Positions 1-10,274 are shown, numbered from the stretch's first letter. The stretch is 35,968 nucleotides of DNA from Methanobacterium sp. UBA294 (GCA_002494495.1 DACB01000012.1:1-35968); one strand, 5' to 3'. Notes: generated by a model from the sequence alone, not told the origin. Program-made: numbers and translations.

Positions 1-76
1 GGATCAGAACTGTAATTGGATCAAACAATATTTATAAATTAGAATTGGAGAATTATTAGTGAATCATAATTCCTCA

Positions 77-112
77 CTATATAAAGGACTTTAATGGAAT
101 AAAGGACTTTAA
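77..112 (+). promoter_or_regulatory. rps3ae promoter with tandem 14-bp direct repeat
   Basis: A TATA-like element (CTATATAAAGG, from about 78) lies 80 bases before the S3Ae start. It runs into two perfect copies of ATAAAGGACTTTAA at 81-94 and 99-112, an exact 18-bp period. Assigning it as promoter plus possible regulator site is inference; another TATA-like stretch (ATTTATAAAT) lies near 30-40. Confidence 0.4.
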
Positions 113-162
113 AGAATTTATGTTAATCAAATATCCTTAAAACACGTATTCAAGGTGATTAT

Positions 163-747
163 ATGGCGAAAGCAAGACGTAGAAGAGTAAGAGATACATG
201 GAAAGAAAAACAATGGTATAAAATTATGACTCCTAAGGAGTTTGGAGAAGCAGAAATAGGAACAACTCCCGCACGTGATCCCAGCATGCTCATAAGGAGA
301 AGGGTTGAATCATCCCTAAGGGAACTATCTGGAGATTTCAGCAAGCAGTACATTAAACTCCATTTCCAGATCGATAATGTGGCTGGAGATACAGCTAACA
401 CTAACTTTGTAGGGCATCAGGTTACCACAGATTATGTTAGAAGCATGATCAGAAGGGGAACCAGCCGAATAGATGCCATAACCCAGGTAAAAACTCAGGA
501 TAACGTAAAAATGAAGGTTCACGTCCTGGCCGTTACCATTAAAAGGGCTAAATCCTCCCAGCAGAAGTTCATCAGGGAGACTATGGAAAGACTGGTAGCT
601 GAAGCAGCTGTAGATAAAACCTTCCGGGATCTGGTGGAAGAGGTAATCACAGGTAAATTAGCGTCTCACATATACCATGAAGCTAAAAAGATCTACCCCC
701 TCAAAAGAGTGGAAATCTTAAAAACCCGTGTTATTGAAGAAAAATAA
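163..747 (+). CDS. rps3ae: 30S ribosomal protein S3Ae (eS1)
   Basis: This is the archaeal/eukaryotic small-subunit ribosomal protein S3Ae (eS1), which binds 16S rRNA on the platform of the 30S subunit. The 194 residues match the usual archaeal length. The N-terminus is very basic (a run of K and R in residues 3-9), followed by the typical W-K-x-K-x-W-Y region and the central segment with TTDYVRSMIRRGTSRID that is characteristic of the family. The ATG is set by the ribosome binding site AGGTGAT at 153-159. It heads a run of plus-strand genes, but a 45-base gap separates it from the DUF92 gene, so shared transcription is likely but not certain. Identification is by recognition of the protein sequence. 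Confidence 0.97.
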   Translation: MAKARRRRVRDTWKEKQWYKIMTPKEFGEAEIGTTPARDPSMLIRRRVESSLRELSGDFSKQYIKLHFQIDNVAGDTANTNFVGHQVTTDYVRSMIRRGTSRIDAITQVKTQDNVKMKVHVLAVTIKRAKSSQQKFIRETMERLVAEAAVDKTFRDLVEEVITGKLASHIYHEAKKIYPLKRVEILKTRVIEEK

Positions 748-792
748 TAATACTTAAGTATTTAAAGAAAATTGATCATGATCTGGGATTAA

Positions 793-1476
793 ATGTACAA
801 CCTGGAATATGTAGCACCATATGTAGTAATGCTAGTGGTTATTGGAATAATGGTTTACGCCAAAAAAGCCATTGACCTACTAGGAACTGCATTTATGGTC
901 ATCATGGGCGTGATTATAATTTTTGCCCCGAACGCGGGGGTTAATTGGCTTTTTTTAATTATTATATTTTTGGTTCTGGGATTGGTATTCACCAAATATA
1001 AGCACCAATACAAAAAGGAAATAAAAATTTATGAAGGTACCAGGACCATTAGAAATGTGGTTTCAAATGGTATCGTCCCCTTCACAATGGCTGCATTCGG
1101 AAACTATGGGGGATTCATTGGATCCATAGCTACTGCAACTGCCGACACCATGGCCAGTGAAGTAGGGGTTACCACTACTCCACGATTAATAACCACCTTT
1201 AAAAAAGTCCCCCCTGGAACTGATGGTGGAGTATCTATCCCAGGAACAGCTGCAGGAATAATTGGTGCAGGTATAATAGGTATATCAGCATATATATTAG
1301 GTATATTTCCGGATCCAATGAAAACATTGGAAATAGCTGTTATATCAGGGACAATAGGATGCTTCGTGGACAGCATACTTGGTGCTGTGCTGGAACGTAA
1401 AAAGTATCTTAACAATGAACATGTTAATCTTATTGCCACCGTATGTGGGGCTTTTATAGGCATCATTTTGGCTTAG
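793..1476 (+). CDS. DUF92 (TIGR00297) family membrane protein
   Basis: This is a polytopic membrane protein of 227 residues with about six or seven hydrophobic segments. It belongs to the DUF92 family. Conserved small-residue stretches such as GNYGGFIGSIATATADTMASE (about residues 100-120) and GTDGGVSIPGTAAG (about 142-155) are typical. Eukaryotic and cyanobacterial relatives include phytyl-phosphate kinase VTE6, so a polyprenyl or phytyl phosphate substrate is possible, for example in archaeal lipid recycling, but nothing in the sequence proves this. The stop codon at 1474-1476 overlaps the ribosome binding site of apgM, which indicates cotranscription and translational coupling. Confidence 0.8.
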   Translation: MYNLEYVAPYVVMLVVIGIMVYAKKAIDLLGTAFMVIMGVIIIFAPNAGVNWLFLIIIFLVLGLVFTKYKHQYKKEIKIYEGTRTIRNVVSNGIVPFTMAAFGNYGGFIGSIATATADTMASEVGVTTTPRLITTFKKVPPGTDGGVSIPGTAAGIIGAGIIGISAYILGIFPDPMKTLEIAVISGTIGCFVDSILGAVLERKKYLNNEHVNLIATVCGAFIGIILA

Positions 1477-1485
1477 GTGATAGAG

Positions 1486-2709
1486 TTGAAGGGAATTATA
1501 ATGATAATAGATGGAATGGCAGACCGGCCATTGGAAGAATTTGGATTTAAAACACCACTTGAAGCTGCAAAAACACCAAACATGGATAAACTAGTAGAAA
1601 ATGGAATATGCGGAATAATGGACCCAATAATGCCAGGCGTAAGGGCAGGAAGTGACACCTCCCACATATCCATATTGGGATACGACCCATATGAAGTTTA
1701 TACAGGTAGAGGTCCTTTTGAAGCTGCAGGTGTTGGCGTAGATGTTTTAGAAGGAGATATTGCCTTCCGTTGTAATTTTTCCACAGCAAATGATGAAGGT
1801 ATCATAACTGATAGACGTGCCGGGAGAATAAGAGAAAAAACTGAGGAATTGACCCATACAATAAATTCCATGGAGATAGATGGAGCACAGGTCATATTCA
1901 AGGAATCCACCGGGCACCGTGCAGTGCTCGTTTTAAGGGGTGACGGGTTATCCGATAAAGTGAGTGCAGCTGACCCTAAACATAATGAAAAGAAATGGAC
2001 CCAGGTCAAACCACTGGATCAGACCCCAGAAGCCCAAAAAACAGCCGATATACTGAACCAAGTGGTGGAAAGATCCTATGAGATCCTAAAAGACCACCCC
2101 CTGAACCAGGAACGAATAGCAAATGGTGAAAACCCTGCCAACATAATATTGCCCAGGGGCGCTGGCGCTGTACCGCATGTACAGACATTTTCAGATAAAT
2201 ATGGTTTAAAAGCAGCCTGTATAGCTGAAACTGGACTTATAAAAGGTATCGGTAAAATTACTGGCATGGATATCATTGACATCGAAGGTGCAACCGGCGG
2301 TGTGGATACAAATCTTGATAATATCGCCCAGGGCATTTTGGACGCAGCAAAAAAGGATTATGATTTCCTATTAATAAATGTCGATGGTGCAGATGAAGCG
2401 GGTCATGACGGAAATGCAACAGAGAAGCTGGAATTTATAGAAAGGGCCGACCAGGTTGTTGGGAAATTAATGGACTTGGAAGATGTTTATTTCATTCTCA
2501 CTGCTGATCATTCCACACCCATCTCAGTAATGGATCATACTGGTGATCCTGTTCCCCTGATAATTAACGGGCCAGGGATCAGGGTGGATGATGTTAAAAT
2601 CTATAATGAAAGGACAGCTGCCAAAGGTGGCTTGTGCAGAATAAGGGGATCAGATGTGATGAACATATTAATGGACCTAATGAATAAATCAACCAAATTC
2701 GGAGCATAA
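1486..2709 (+). CDS. apgM: 2,3-bisphosphoglycerate-independent phosphoglycerate mutase, archaeal type
   Basis: This enzyme interconverts 3- and 2-phosphoglycerate in the cytoplasm in glycolysis and gluconeogenesis. It is the archaeal ApgM of the alkaline phosphatase superfamily. Visible landmarks, counting from the upstream GTG, are the metal-binding Asp in MIIDGMADRP (about 12), the nucleophile Ser in GSDTSHISILGYDP (about 62), the NVDGADEAGHDGN metal segment, and TADHSTP near the C-terminus. I place the start at TTG 1486, because GGTGAT at 1476-1481 sits four bases before it and the product then begins MKGIIMIIDG. The alternative GTG at 1477 would lie inside that ribosome binding site and give 410 residues. 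It is followed by glmM after four bases. Confidence 0.93.
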   Translation: MKGIIMIIDGMADRPLEEFGFKTPLEAAKTPNMDKLVENGICGIMDPIMPGVRAGSDTSHISILGYDPYEVYTGRGPFEAAGVGVDVLEGDIAFRCNFSTANDEGIITDRRAGRIREKTEELTHTINSMEIDGAQVIFKESTGHRAVLVLRGDGLSDKVSAADPKHNEKKWTQVKPLDQTPEAQKTADILNQVVERSYEILKDHPLNQERIANGENPANIILPRGAGAVPHVQTFSDKYGLKAACIAETGLIKGIGKITGMDIIDIEGATGGVDTNLDNIAQGILDAAKKDYDFLLINVDGADEAGHDGNATEKLEFIERADQVVGKLMDLEDVYFILTADHSTPISVMDHTGDPVPLIINGPGIRVDDVKIYNERTAAKGGLCRIRGSDVMNILMDLMNKSTKFGA

Positions 2710-2713
2710 ACCA

Positions 2714-4066
<1,353 letters not shown>

Positions 4067-4133
4067 ACAATACTGGGTATCTACAAAGGATCTGGTATAA
4101 ATGTTAAAAAATCTAAAATAATAGTGATCTGAT

Positions 4134-5411
4134 ATGAAAGGAGTGATATTAACTGCTGGAGAAGGTACTAGAATGCGCCCATTGACTCTAAGCAGACCAA
4201 AAACCATGGTCCCTGTTGGGGGCAAACCCATCCTACAGTACAACATTGAAGCTTTAAAAGAAGCAGGAATAAACGAAATAATCCTGGTTGTAGGTTACCA
4301 AAAAGAAGTCATAAAAGAGTATTTCCAGGACGGGTCCTTATTGGGAGTAAAAATTACATACGTAACTCAGGCTGAACGGTTAGGCACCGCTCATGCCATC
4401 GGTACTCTTGCTGGATCCATAGATGGGGCTTTTATAATATTAAATGGAGATATAATTGTTGATTCCCAGTTGATTAAGGATTTAATAACTAAATATAATT
4501 CTGACCATGCCCGGACAATTTTCACCCTGATTGAGGTGGAAGATCCTTCCCAATTTGGTGTGGTGGAAATTAAAGGGGACAGGATCGTTAATTTGGTGGA
4601 AAAACCCGCACCAGGAGAAGCTCCCAGTAATCTAATCAACTCGGGGATATACCTCTTCGATGATGACATCTTCCAGGCCATAAAAAAAACTGAAAAATCC
4701 CCTAGGGGAGAATATGAAATCACAGATTCTATAAAGATCCAGATAAGTGAAGATGAACCAGTGTTGGGGTTGAAATCCAATGATAAATGGGTGGATATCG
4801 GAAGACCCTGGGAACTTCTCAACGTGAATGAACTTTACCTTAAAGATTTAGAGCCCCAAATCCTGGGCAAAGTGGAAGATGGGGTTACAATTCACGGCCC
4901 TGTTCATCTGGGGGAAGACAGCATTATTAGAAGTGGATCCTATATCATAGGGCCGGCATATATAGGCGAAGGATGTGATGTAGGTCCCAATACATTCCTG
5001 CGCAAATACACCTCCCTCAATGATAATGTAACCGTTGGAAATGCCGTGGAGATAAAAAATTCTATTATAATGGAAAATACTAACGTTAATCATCTATCAT
5101 ATGTGGGAGATTCAATTATCGGGGCAAATTGCAACATCGCTGCTGGAACAAACATTGCAAACCTCCGTTTTGACGATGAAAACGTTAAATTAACTGTAAA
5201 AGAAGAAAGAATTAATTCCGGAAGGAGGAAACTGGGCGTTATATTTGCTGACGGTGTGAAAACTGGAATAAACACCAGTTTCAATCCTGGTGTTAAGGTG
5301 GGTTTAAACTGCAAGATAGGTGCCGGAGCAATAATCAGTAGAGATATCCCCTCAAATAAAATTGTTCTAACCAAGGGTAACATGATCATTCAGGATAACC
5401 ATGAATCCTAG
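4134..5411 (+). CDS. glmU: bifunctional sugar-1-phosphate nucleotidylyltransferase/acetyltransferase (GlmU-like)
   Basis: This 425-residue protein has two domains. Residues 1-235 form a nucleotidyltransferase with the signature GEGTRMRPLT (9-18), then KTMVPVGGKPIL and the metal Asp in LNGDIIVD. Residues from about 245 form a left-handed beta-helix with hexapeptide repeats that carries the acetyltransferase. Together they acetylate glucosamine-1-phosphate and couple the product to UTP, giving UDP-GlcNAc. In methanogens this feeds glycans and, in Methanobacteriales, pseudomurein. It follows glmM with a 67-base spacer. Archaeal enzymes of this type can also act on glucose-1-phosphate with dTTP or UTP, so the in vivo substrate is inferred. 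Confidence 0.92.
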   Translation: MKGVILTAGEGTRMRPLTLSRPKTMVPVGGKPILQYNIEALKEAGINEIILVVGYQKEVIKEYFQDGSLLGVKITYVTQAERLGTAHAIGTLAGSIDGAFIILNGDIIVDSQLIKDLITKYNSDHARTIFTLIEVEDPSQFGVVEIKGDRIVNLVEKPAPGEAPSNLINSGIYLFDDDIFQAIKKTEKSPRGEYEITDSIKIQISEDEPVLGLKSNDKWVDIGRPWELLNVNELYLKDLEPQILGKVEDGVTIHGPVHLGEDSIIRSGSYIIGPAYIGEGCDVGPNTFLRKYTSLNDNVTVGNAVEIKNSIIMENTNVNHLSYVGDSIIGANCNIAAGTNIANLRFDDENVKLTVKEERINSGRRKLGVIFADGVKTGINTSFNPGVKVGLNCKIGAGAIISRDIPSNKIVLTKGNMIIQDNHES

Positions 5412-5442
5412 TTTTGAATGAATTATAAAAAATCTCTATTAC

Positions 5443-5472
5443 TTTTTTAATACTCTAAAACAAATTTTTTTT
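5443..5472 (+). terminator. oligo-T terminator region after glmU
   Basis: Two T-runs (six T at 5443-5448 and about eight near 5465-5472) lie just downstream of the glmU stop. This is the usual form of archaeal oligo-T termination. No stem-loop is evident. Confidence 0.4.
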
Positions 5473-5506
5473 AATTACTTTTCAACAAATAATAATGTGA
5501 TAATCA

Positions 5507-5971
5507 ATGATACTCCCCACTGCTACAATATTAAATGGATCACATATACTTGGAAATGTAAATATAGGCAATCACTCCTCTGTATGGTATAATGCTGTTA
5601 TAAGAGGAGATATAGAATCAATTGATATAGGAGAATATTCCAATATCCAGGACAACTGTGTGCTACATTCATCCCCAGGTTTTCCACTCCAAATAGGTTC
5701 CTATGTCTCTATTGGACACGCCGCAGTGTTACATGGAACCACAGTAGAGGATAACTGTCTCATTGGTATGAATGCCACCCTCCTAAACGGGAGTGTAATA
5801 AGTAAAAATAGTGTAGTTGGTGCTGGTGCCTTGGTTACCGAGGGTAAAAAGTTCCCGCAGAAAAGCCTGATACTGGGAATGCCTGCCAAGGTAATTCGAA
5901 TGCTAGAACCCCATGAAGTGGAAGCAGTGAAAGATAATGCAGTTAGATATGTTGAACTTGCATGCAAATAA
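5507..5971 (+). CDS. gamma-carbonic anhydrase-like hexapeptide protein
   Basis: This is a 154-residue left-handed beta-helix protein of the gamma-carbonic anhydrase/YrdA (CamH) type. The three zinc-ligand histidines are present as H54, H71 and H76 (CVLH, then SIGHAAVLHG), with the spacing of 17 and 5 residues seen in the short subclass. Arg33 (VIRGD) and Gln48 (NIQDN) match the conserved active-site residues of Cam. It lacks the acidic loop of the acetotrophic Cam enzyme, so real CO2 hydration activity is uncertain; many relatives are inactive or bind other ligands. The start follows GTGAT at 5497-5501. Older annotations of the family use the name ferripyochelin-binding protein, which is not informative here. 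Confidence 0.85.
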   Translation: MILPTATILNGSHILGNVNIGNHSSVWYNAVIRGDIESIDIGEYSNIQDNCVLHSSPGFPLQIGSYVSIGHAAVLHGTTVEDNCLIGMNATLLNGSVISKNSVVGAGALVTEGKKFPQKSLILGMPAKVIRMLEPHEVEAVKDNAVRYVELACK

Positions 5972-6049
5972 TGAAATTCTTTTAATTATTATTACATGAT
6001 GTAAGTTAAAAAAAATCAGACATTTAATCATTTTAATTTGGTGAATGGT

Positions 6050-7150
6050 ATGGTAAAAATTAATAAAGTGGTAAAAGAACTGGACCCCTACATTCCAGGT
6101 AGATCAATAAAGGAAATAGCTGATGAGTACGGTTTAAACCCGGATAAAATAATAAAAATGGGATCCAATGAAAATCCCCTGGGAACATCGCCCCGGGCTG
6201 TTGATGCTATTAATGAAGAATCGAAATCAATGTACAGATATCCTGAAGTTGGCTTGAAAGAATTAACCAGTGCTGTAGCATCATATTCAGGCGTATCTTC
6301 ATCACAAGTGATTCTAGGTGGCGATGGTGCCGATGAGATACTGGACGACCTGGGTAAAACATTGATTGAACCTGGAGACGAATTCATCGTACCCATACCC
6401 TCTTATATGTACTATGAATTCACCTTGAAGATCCACGGAGGGATTCCAGTATACGCCCGCTGGGACCTACCAGAGAATATTTTAAATGTTAAATCAGTAC
6501 TGGATGCTATAACCCCGCGTACACGTATAATTTTCCTGTGCACACCCAACAACCCTACAGGAGCCATTATTAATAAAGAAGATATCGAAACTATTCTTAA
6601 GAGCACCGATGCCCTGGTGGTGGTGGATGAAGCTTACTTTGAATTCTCCAAAGTAAACAACGTGGATCTACTATCCCAATATGATAACCTGTTCATACTG
6701 CGCACCTTCTCCAAGATATTAGGATTGGCTGGTATGAGAATAGGGTATGGACTGGGTAACCCTGAATTTATTGAGTACATGAAAAGGGTTAAACCAGTTT
6801 TCAGTCTAACCCGTCTTTCCCAGGTTGCATCAATAGCATCAATAAATGATGTTGAATATATTGAAAAATCCACAACATTATCTATAGAAAGCAGGGAATA
6901 TCTCTACAAAGAATTATCCAGTATACCTCAAATTGATGTATTTGAGTCAAAGGCAAACTATCTACTAGTTGACATCCGTAAAACAGGAATGAAATCCAGG
7001 ACTCTATCGGAAGAACTCCTAAAAAATGGAGTAATAGTCAGGGACTGCCGATCATTTCGTGGGCTTGATGACTACTGGATCAGGGTAAGTGTGGGTACGT
7101 TAGAGGAAGATAAGAGATTTATTAATATATTAAAGGAGATAATTGGTTAA
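6050..7150 (+). CDS. hisC: histidinol-phosphate aminotransferase
   Basis: This is a PLP-dependent fold-type I aminotransferase for the HisC step of histidine synthesis (imidazole acetol phosphate plus glutamate to histidinol phosphate). The PLP lysine is in TFSKILGLAGMRIGYG, the Asp binding the pyridine nitrogen is in VVVDEAYFEF, and the N-terminal region has MGSNENPLGTSP typical of HisC. I place the start at ATG 6050, because GGTGA at 6040-6044 lies five bases upstream. An upstream in-frame TTG at 6038 would give 370 residues and has no ribosome binding site of its own. The 366-residue length fits the family. No other his gene is in the window, so histidine genes are scattered, as is usual in methanogens. 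Confidence 0.94.
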   Translation: MVKINKVVKELDPYIPGRSIKEIADEYGLNPDKIIKMGSNENPLGTSPRAVDAINEESKSMYRYPEVGLKELTSAVASYSGVSSSQVILGGDGADEILDDLGKTLIEPGDEFIVPIPSYMYYEFTLKIHGGIPVYARWDLPENILNVKSVLDAITPRTRIIFLCTPNNPTGAIINKEDIETILKSTDALVVVDEAYFEFSKVNNVDLLSQYDNLFILRTFSKILGLAGMRIGYGLGNPEFIEYMKRVKPVFSLTRLSQVASIASINDVEYIEKSTTLSIESREYLYKELSSIPQIDVFESKANYLLVDIRKTGMKSRTLSEELLKNGVIVRDCRSFRGLDDYWIRVSVGTLEEDKRFINILKEIIG

Positions 7151-7188
7151 AATATGTTATTATCAACATTTAGAGGTATCAATCAGAT

Positions 7189-7890
7189 ATGATCATCGGT
7201 GGTATGTTAATTTCCTCGCTTGAATATCCTGGGAAAATTTCTCTAGTTATTTTCACCGGAGGATGTATTTTAAGATGTCCTTACTGCCATAATCCCGAAC
7301 TTATAGACGGTGGGAAAGAAATAGACCTGGAAGAAATTAAAATGGAAATTCAGGACTCAATGAACTTTATAGACAGCATAGTAATAACTGGAGGAGAACC
7401 ATTAATCCAGTTTGAAGAGCTTAAGGAACTATTAGACTACATAAAAAATACAGGATTAAAAATTAAGCTGGATACCAATGGCTGCTATCCTGAGAGACTT
7501 GAAAAAATAATCCATTTGATAAACTACGTTGCTCTGGATGTTAAAGCCCCTGTTAATAAGTATGAAAAAGTAACAGGCGCTTATATAGGAGATAAAGTTA
7601 AAAAAAGTATGGAAATAGCTCAAGATTCTCCAAACACATATTTAGAGTGTAGAACCACCTATGTGCCCGGTCTCTTGGATAAACAGGATATCATGGAAAT
7701 TGTAAAAGATATTAACTGTGATTTATATACCATTCAACAATTCAGAAACCGGGTTGTTTTAGATGAAAAATTAAAGAAAACCCCCAATCCATCACGTGAT
7801 GAACTATTTAAGATTGCTAGGAAGATAAAACCATTCAATACTCCTATCAAGATTAAAACCAGTGAATTTGGAGATGAATTATTAGAATGA
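7189..7890 (+). CDS. anaerobic ribonucleotide reductase activating-type radical SAM protein
   Basis: This 233-residue radical SAM protein has the cluster motif CX3CX2C at C26, C30 and C33 (GGCILRCPYCHNPEL). A glycine-rich SAM-binding stretch (VITGGEPLIQ) follows at about 64-73. The sequence resembles NrdG/PflA-type glycyl-radical activases, which reductively cleave SAM to install a glycyl radical on a partner enzyme. The probable partner is the class III ribonucleotide reductase NrdD, but no nrdD gene is in the window, so the partner is inferred. It begins 38 bases after hisC and is likely cotranscribed with it. Confidence 0.82.
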   Translation: MIIGGMLISSLEYPGKISLVIFTGGCILRCPYCHNPELIDGGKEIDLEEIKMEIQDSMNFIDSIVITGGEPLIQFEELKELLDYIKNTGLKIKLDTNGCYPERLEKIIHLINYVALDVKAPVNKYEKVTGAYIGDKVKKSMEIAQDSPNTYLECRTTYVPGLLDKQDIMEIVKDINCDLYTIQQFRNRVVLDEKLKKTPNPSRDELFKIARKIKPFNTPIKIKTSEFGDELLE

Positions 7891-7963
7891 TCATGAATTA
7901 GATGAATAGCAAATATAGTAATCTAACATTATTTTATTCAAATAAATTGAGGGAGGTTCCCCT

Positions 7964-9100
7964 ATACCAATTCTATTATTTGGAAGCGACCATATAGACC
8001 TTATAACCGGTAAAAAAACCACAACCATCAGGAAATTGTGGAAGAAACCCCTTAATGTAGGCGACCGGCTCCACTGTTACTGGAATCTTGTCTCTAAAGA
8101 ACGTCGGAAGCTTTTCGAGGCAGAAATTACCGATATTGAGGTAATAGACTATATTGACCTAAAAAATAATGATAAACTAGCACGTGAAGAAGGATACAAC
8201 GATGCTTTAAAACTCCAGAAAGAGTTCCGTAGATTATATCCTGAGGTAAAGGATGATACCAAGTTCCAGATAATAAGGTTCCGTAAACTTCCCATAGAAG
8301 AGTGGGAAGGTCAAAAAATTGATGAAAAGGACATGGTAACCAAAAGGGCAGACATACTCTTTGATGTGGGTAAATTTGAAGATTCTGTTCTATGTTACAC
8401 AGCAGCCCTCCGTTTTGACCCCAACGATATATACCTCCTAAACCGTAAGGGGGATAACCTCTCTCGATTGGGCCGTTTCCAGGAGGCACTGGAATGTTAT
8501 GATAAAGCCCTGGAAAATGATTCAGAAAATGAATTCATCTGGAATAACAAAGCTATAGCCCTTTTAAACTCAAACAAACCCAATGAAGCCCTGGAAGCCA
8601 GTAATAAAGCTTTGAATTTGAACCCTGAAAATGAGGTAGTGCATTATTGGAGGGGATTTATTCTGGAGATGCTTGGAATGTACGATCAAGCCCTGACCTC
8701 TTATGAGAAGATTTTAGAAATAAATCCCGATGATCCTGATGTATGGAACGCCAGGGGAAATATATTAACTGAGATGGACCGGTCTGAAGAAGCATTAGTA
8801 GCCTATGATAAAAGCCTTGAATTATGTCTTAATGAGGCTAATGAAATGGATCCATCCACCTGGAACAGAAAAGGAAATGCATTGATGGAATTATCCCGAT
8901 TCCATGAAGCAGTGAATTGTTATGATGAAGCACTAACTCTGGACCCGGAAAATGATATTATTTTAAGTAATAAAGGGGTTGCCCTCATTGAACTTGGGCG
9001 CTTTAATGAGGCCATTGAAGTCTTTAGAAAAGCGTTGATGATAAACCCTGCCAACGAAGATGCTAAAATATTGAGGGACGAGTGTTTAGAGAATTTATAA
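7964..9100 (+). CDS. ASCH-domain protein with C-terminal TPR array, apparent AUA start
   Basis: The N-terminal ~90 residues form an ASCH (PUA-like, RNA-binding) domain. Residues from about 120 onward form an array of at least six 34-residue tetratricopeptide repeats (for example ALECYDKALENDSENEFIWNNKA). The first conventional in-frame start is TTG 8036, but that would remove the first strand of the ASCH domain. The frame is open upstream to a TAA at 7943-7945 and encodes PILLFGSDHIDLITGKKTTT directly before it, which is ASCH-like. GGAGGT at 7952-7957 lies six bases before an ATA at 7964, so translation probably starts there (378 residues) unless this base is a mutation or a sequencing error. 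The cellular role is unknown; ASCH suggests RNA binding and TPR suggests protein partners. Confidence 0.8.
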   Translation: MPILLFGSDHIDLITGKKTTTIRKLWKKPLNVGDRLHCYWNLVSKERRKLFEAEITDIEVIDYIDLKNNDKLAREEGYNDALKLQKEFRRLYPEVKDDTKFQIIRFRKLPIEEWEGQKIDEKDMVTKRADILFDVGKFEDSVLCYTAALRFDPNDIYLLNRKGDNLSRLGRFQEALECYDKALENDSENEFIWNNKAIALLNSNKPNEALEASNKALNLNPENEVVHYWRGFILEMLGMYDQALTSYEKILEINPDDPDVWNARGNILTEMDRSEEALVAYDKSLELCLNEANEMDPSTWNRKGNALMELSRFHEAVNCYDEALTLDPENDIILSNKGVALIELGRFNEAIEVFRKALMINPANEDAKILRDECLENL

Positions 9101-9194
9101 AAAATGAGAATTTGGAGAGTATAATTTTATTACGGATAGTTTTTACTGGGCGGGTATAATTTTATTTTTAGAATATTAGGATTTAGAATTTAGT

Positions 9195-9632
9195 TCACCT
9201 TGATATGGCCAACTTTTTTTCTACTTTTGACATATACAATAGACATTTAACTTTCCATGAACAGTCATGGCATATATCATAGAGGTCGTTGCAACTCAAT
9301 GATTCTACTTCGAAAAATATTTTTTGTACAGGCTTTTTTTCACCTGCTACAAGACCCAATTTTTCCAGGACTTTTAGATCCATCTCAACTATAGCTATAG
9401 ATGAAGATCTATTACAATACCCATTTTCCAGATGAGGGCATTTCTGGCAGATTATATCTGCATCTGTCACCACTTCCAATGGAAAATTTGGATTAGAATC
9501 CAGGTATTCTATTATTTTTTCCATATTATGTTCAAAGTCCTGGTTATAACCATAGCCCTGATAACCCTGCATGCATAACAGGTGATGGGCCCTTATTTTG
9601 ATTATATCTGAAGGACCAGAATTGGAAGTCAC
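9195..9632 (-). CDS. DUF1284 family cysteine-rich protein
   Basis: This 145-residue protein carries the DUF1284 signature RAHHLLCMQGYQGYGYN near the N-terminus. Two cysteine groups follow, CQKCPHLENGYC and CNDLYDICHDCSWKVKC, which could bind an iron-sulfur cluster or zinc. The function of the family is not established. The start is GTG 9632, 12 bases after the bioY stop, so the two genes form an operon. That position hints at a link to biotin or another cofactor, but this is only context. It converges with the ASCH-TPR gene, with a 94-base spacer between the two stops. Confidence 0.82.
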   Translation of the reverse strand: MTSNSGPSDIIKIRAHHLLCMQGYQGYGYNQDFEHNMEKIIEYLDSNPNFPLEVVTDADIICQKCPHLENGYCNRSSSIAIVEMDLKVLEKLGLVAGEKKPVQKIFFEVESLSCNDLYDICHDCSWKVKCLLYMSKVEKKLAISR

Positions 9633-9644
9633 AGTTTTCCCCGT

Positions 9645-10259
9645 TTATGCCTTTTTTGGAGTTACCAGTTTGGTTAGAGTTGCAGCTCCACCAATTTTAA
9701 GTATGTCTCCTGCAATAAAGGGTAGAACGCCCATTAAGAGAAGTTCCCAGATTCCCGGAGTGATTCCCGTTGCATAATGTGTCCAAATGCTTAGCTGGAT
9801 TAATCCTGGTACATATAAGAATACGAAGTTTGCAAAAAACATCAATCCCAGCATGGAGAGGAATTTACGGGACTGGACATATTTATCAACAAAGTAACCC
9901 AGGAAAAGTGCGGCAAATATGAACCCTAACAAGTATCCTCCGCTTGCACTTATGATTGCCTCTATTCCTCCAGACGCCCCGGCAAACCAGGGTATTCCCA
10001 GTAACCCCACTACAAGGTACATCATCATACTTATTCCTCCCCAGTATCTTCCCAAGAAGATACCTGCCATTAAAACAGCGAAGGTTTGTAATGTGATGGG
10101 CACCGGAGTCCAAGGTAATGGTATAACTACCTGGGCCATGATACCGGTAAAACATGCTACTAAAAATGCTAAAATAACTTTATGGGCCAGTGAAGTGTTA
10201 GAACGCCATTTAAATATAATCTCCCTTTTTTCGAAATAGTTGTCTATATTTATTTCCAT
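9645..10259 (-). CDS. bioY: BioY biotin transporter substrate-binding subunit
   Basis: BioY is the substrate-specific (S) component of an ECF-type biotin transporter in the cytoplasmic membrane. The protein has about six transmembrane segments. It shows the family signature LPWTPVPITLQTFAVLMAGIFLG and a glycine-rich FAGASGGIEAIISASGGYLLGF segment. No ATPase (EcfA/BioM) or EcfT/BioN gene is in the window, so it must share an energizing module or work alone. I place the start at ATG 10259, because GGAGGAT (10266-10272) lies six bases before it. An upstream in-frame ATG at 10274 would overlap this ribosome binding site. The upstream region holds palindromes that may be a biotin-responsive operator. 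DUF1284 follows in the same operon. Confidence 0.93.
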   Translation of the reverse strand: MEINIDNYFEKREIIFKWRSNTSLAHKVILAFLVACFTGIMAQVVIPLPWTPVPITLQTFAVLMAGIFLGRYWGGISMMMYLVVGLLGIPWFAGASGGIEAIISASGGYLLGFIFAALFLGYFVDKYVQSRKFLSMLGLMFFANFVFLYVPGLIQLSIWTHYATGITPGIWELLLMGVLPFIAGDILKIGGAATLTKLVTPKKA

Positions 10260-10274
10260 TTTATAATCCTCCAT

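Noticed and set aside
9119..9166. Direct repeat GTATAATTTTATT (9119-9131 and 9154-9166) between convergent genes.
   Set aside because: Low-complexity AT sequence; can occur by chance and has no clear role.
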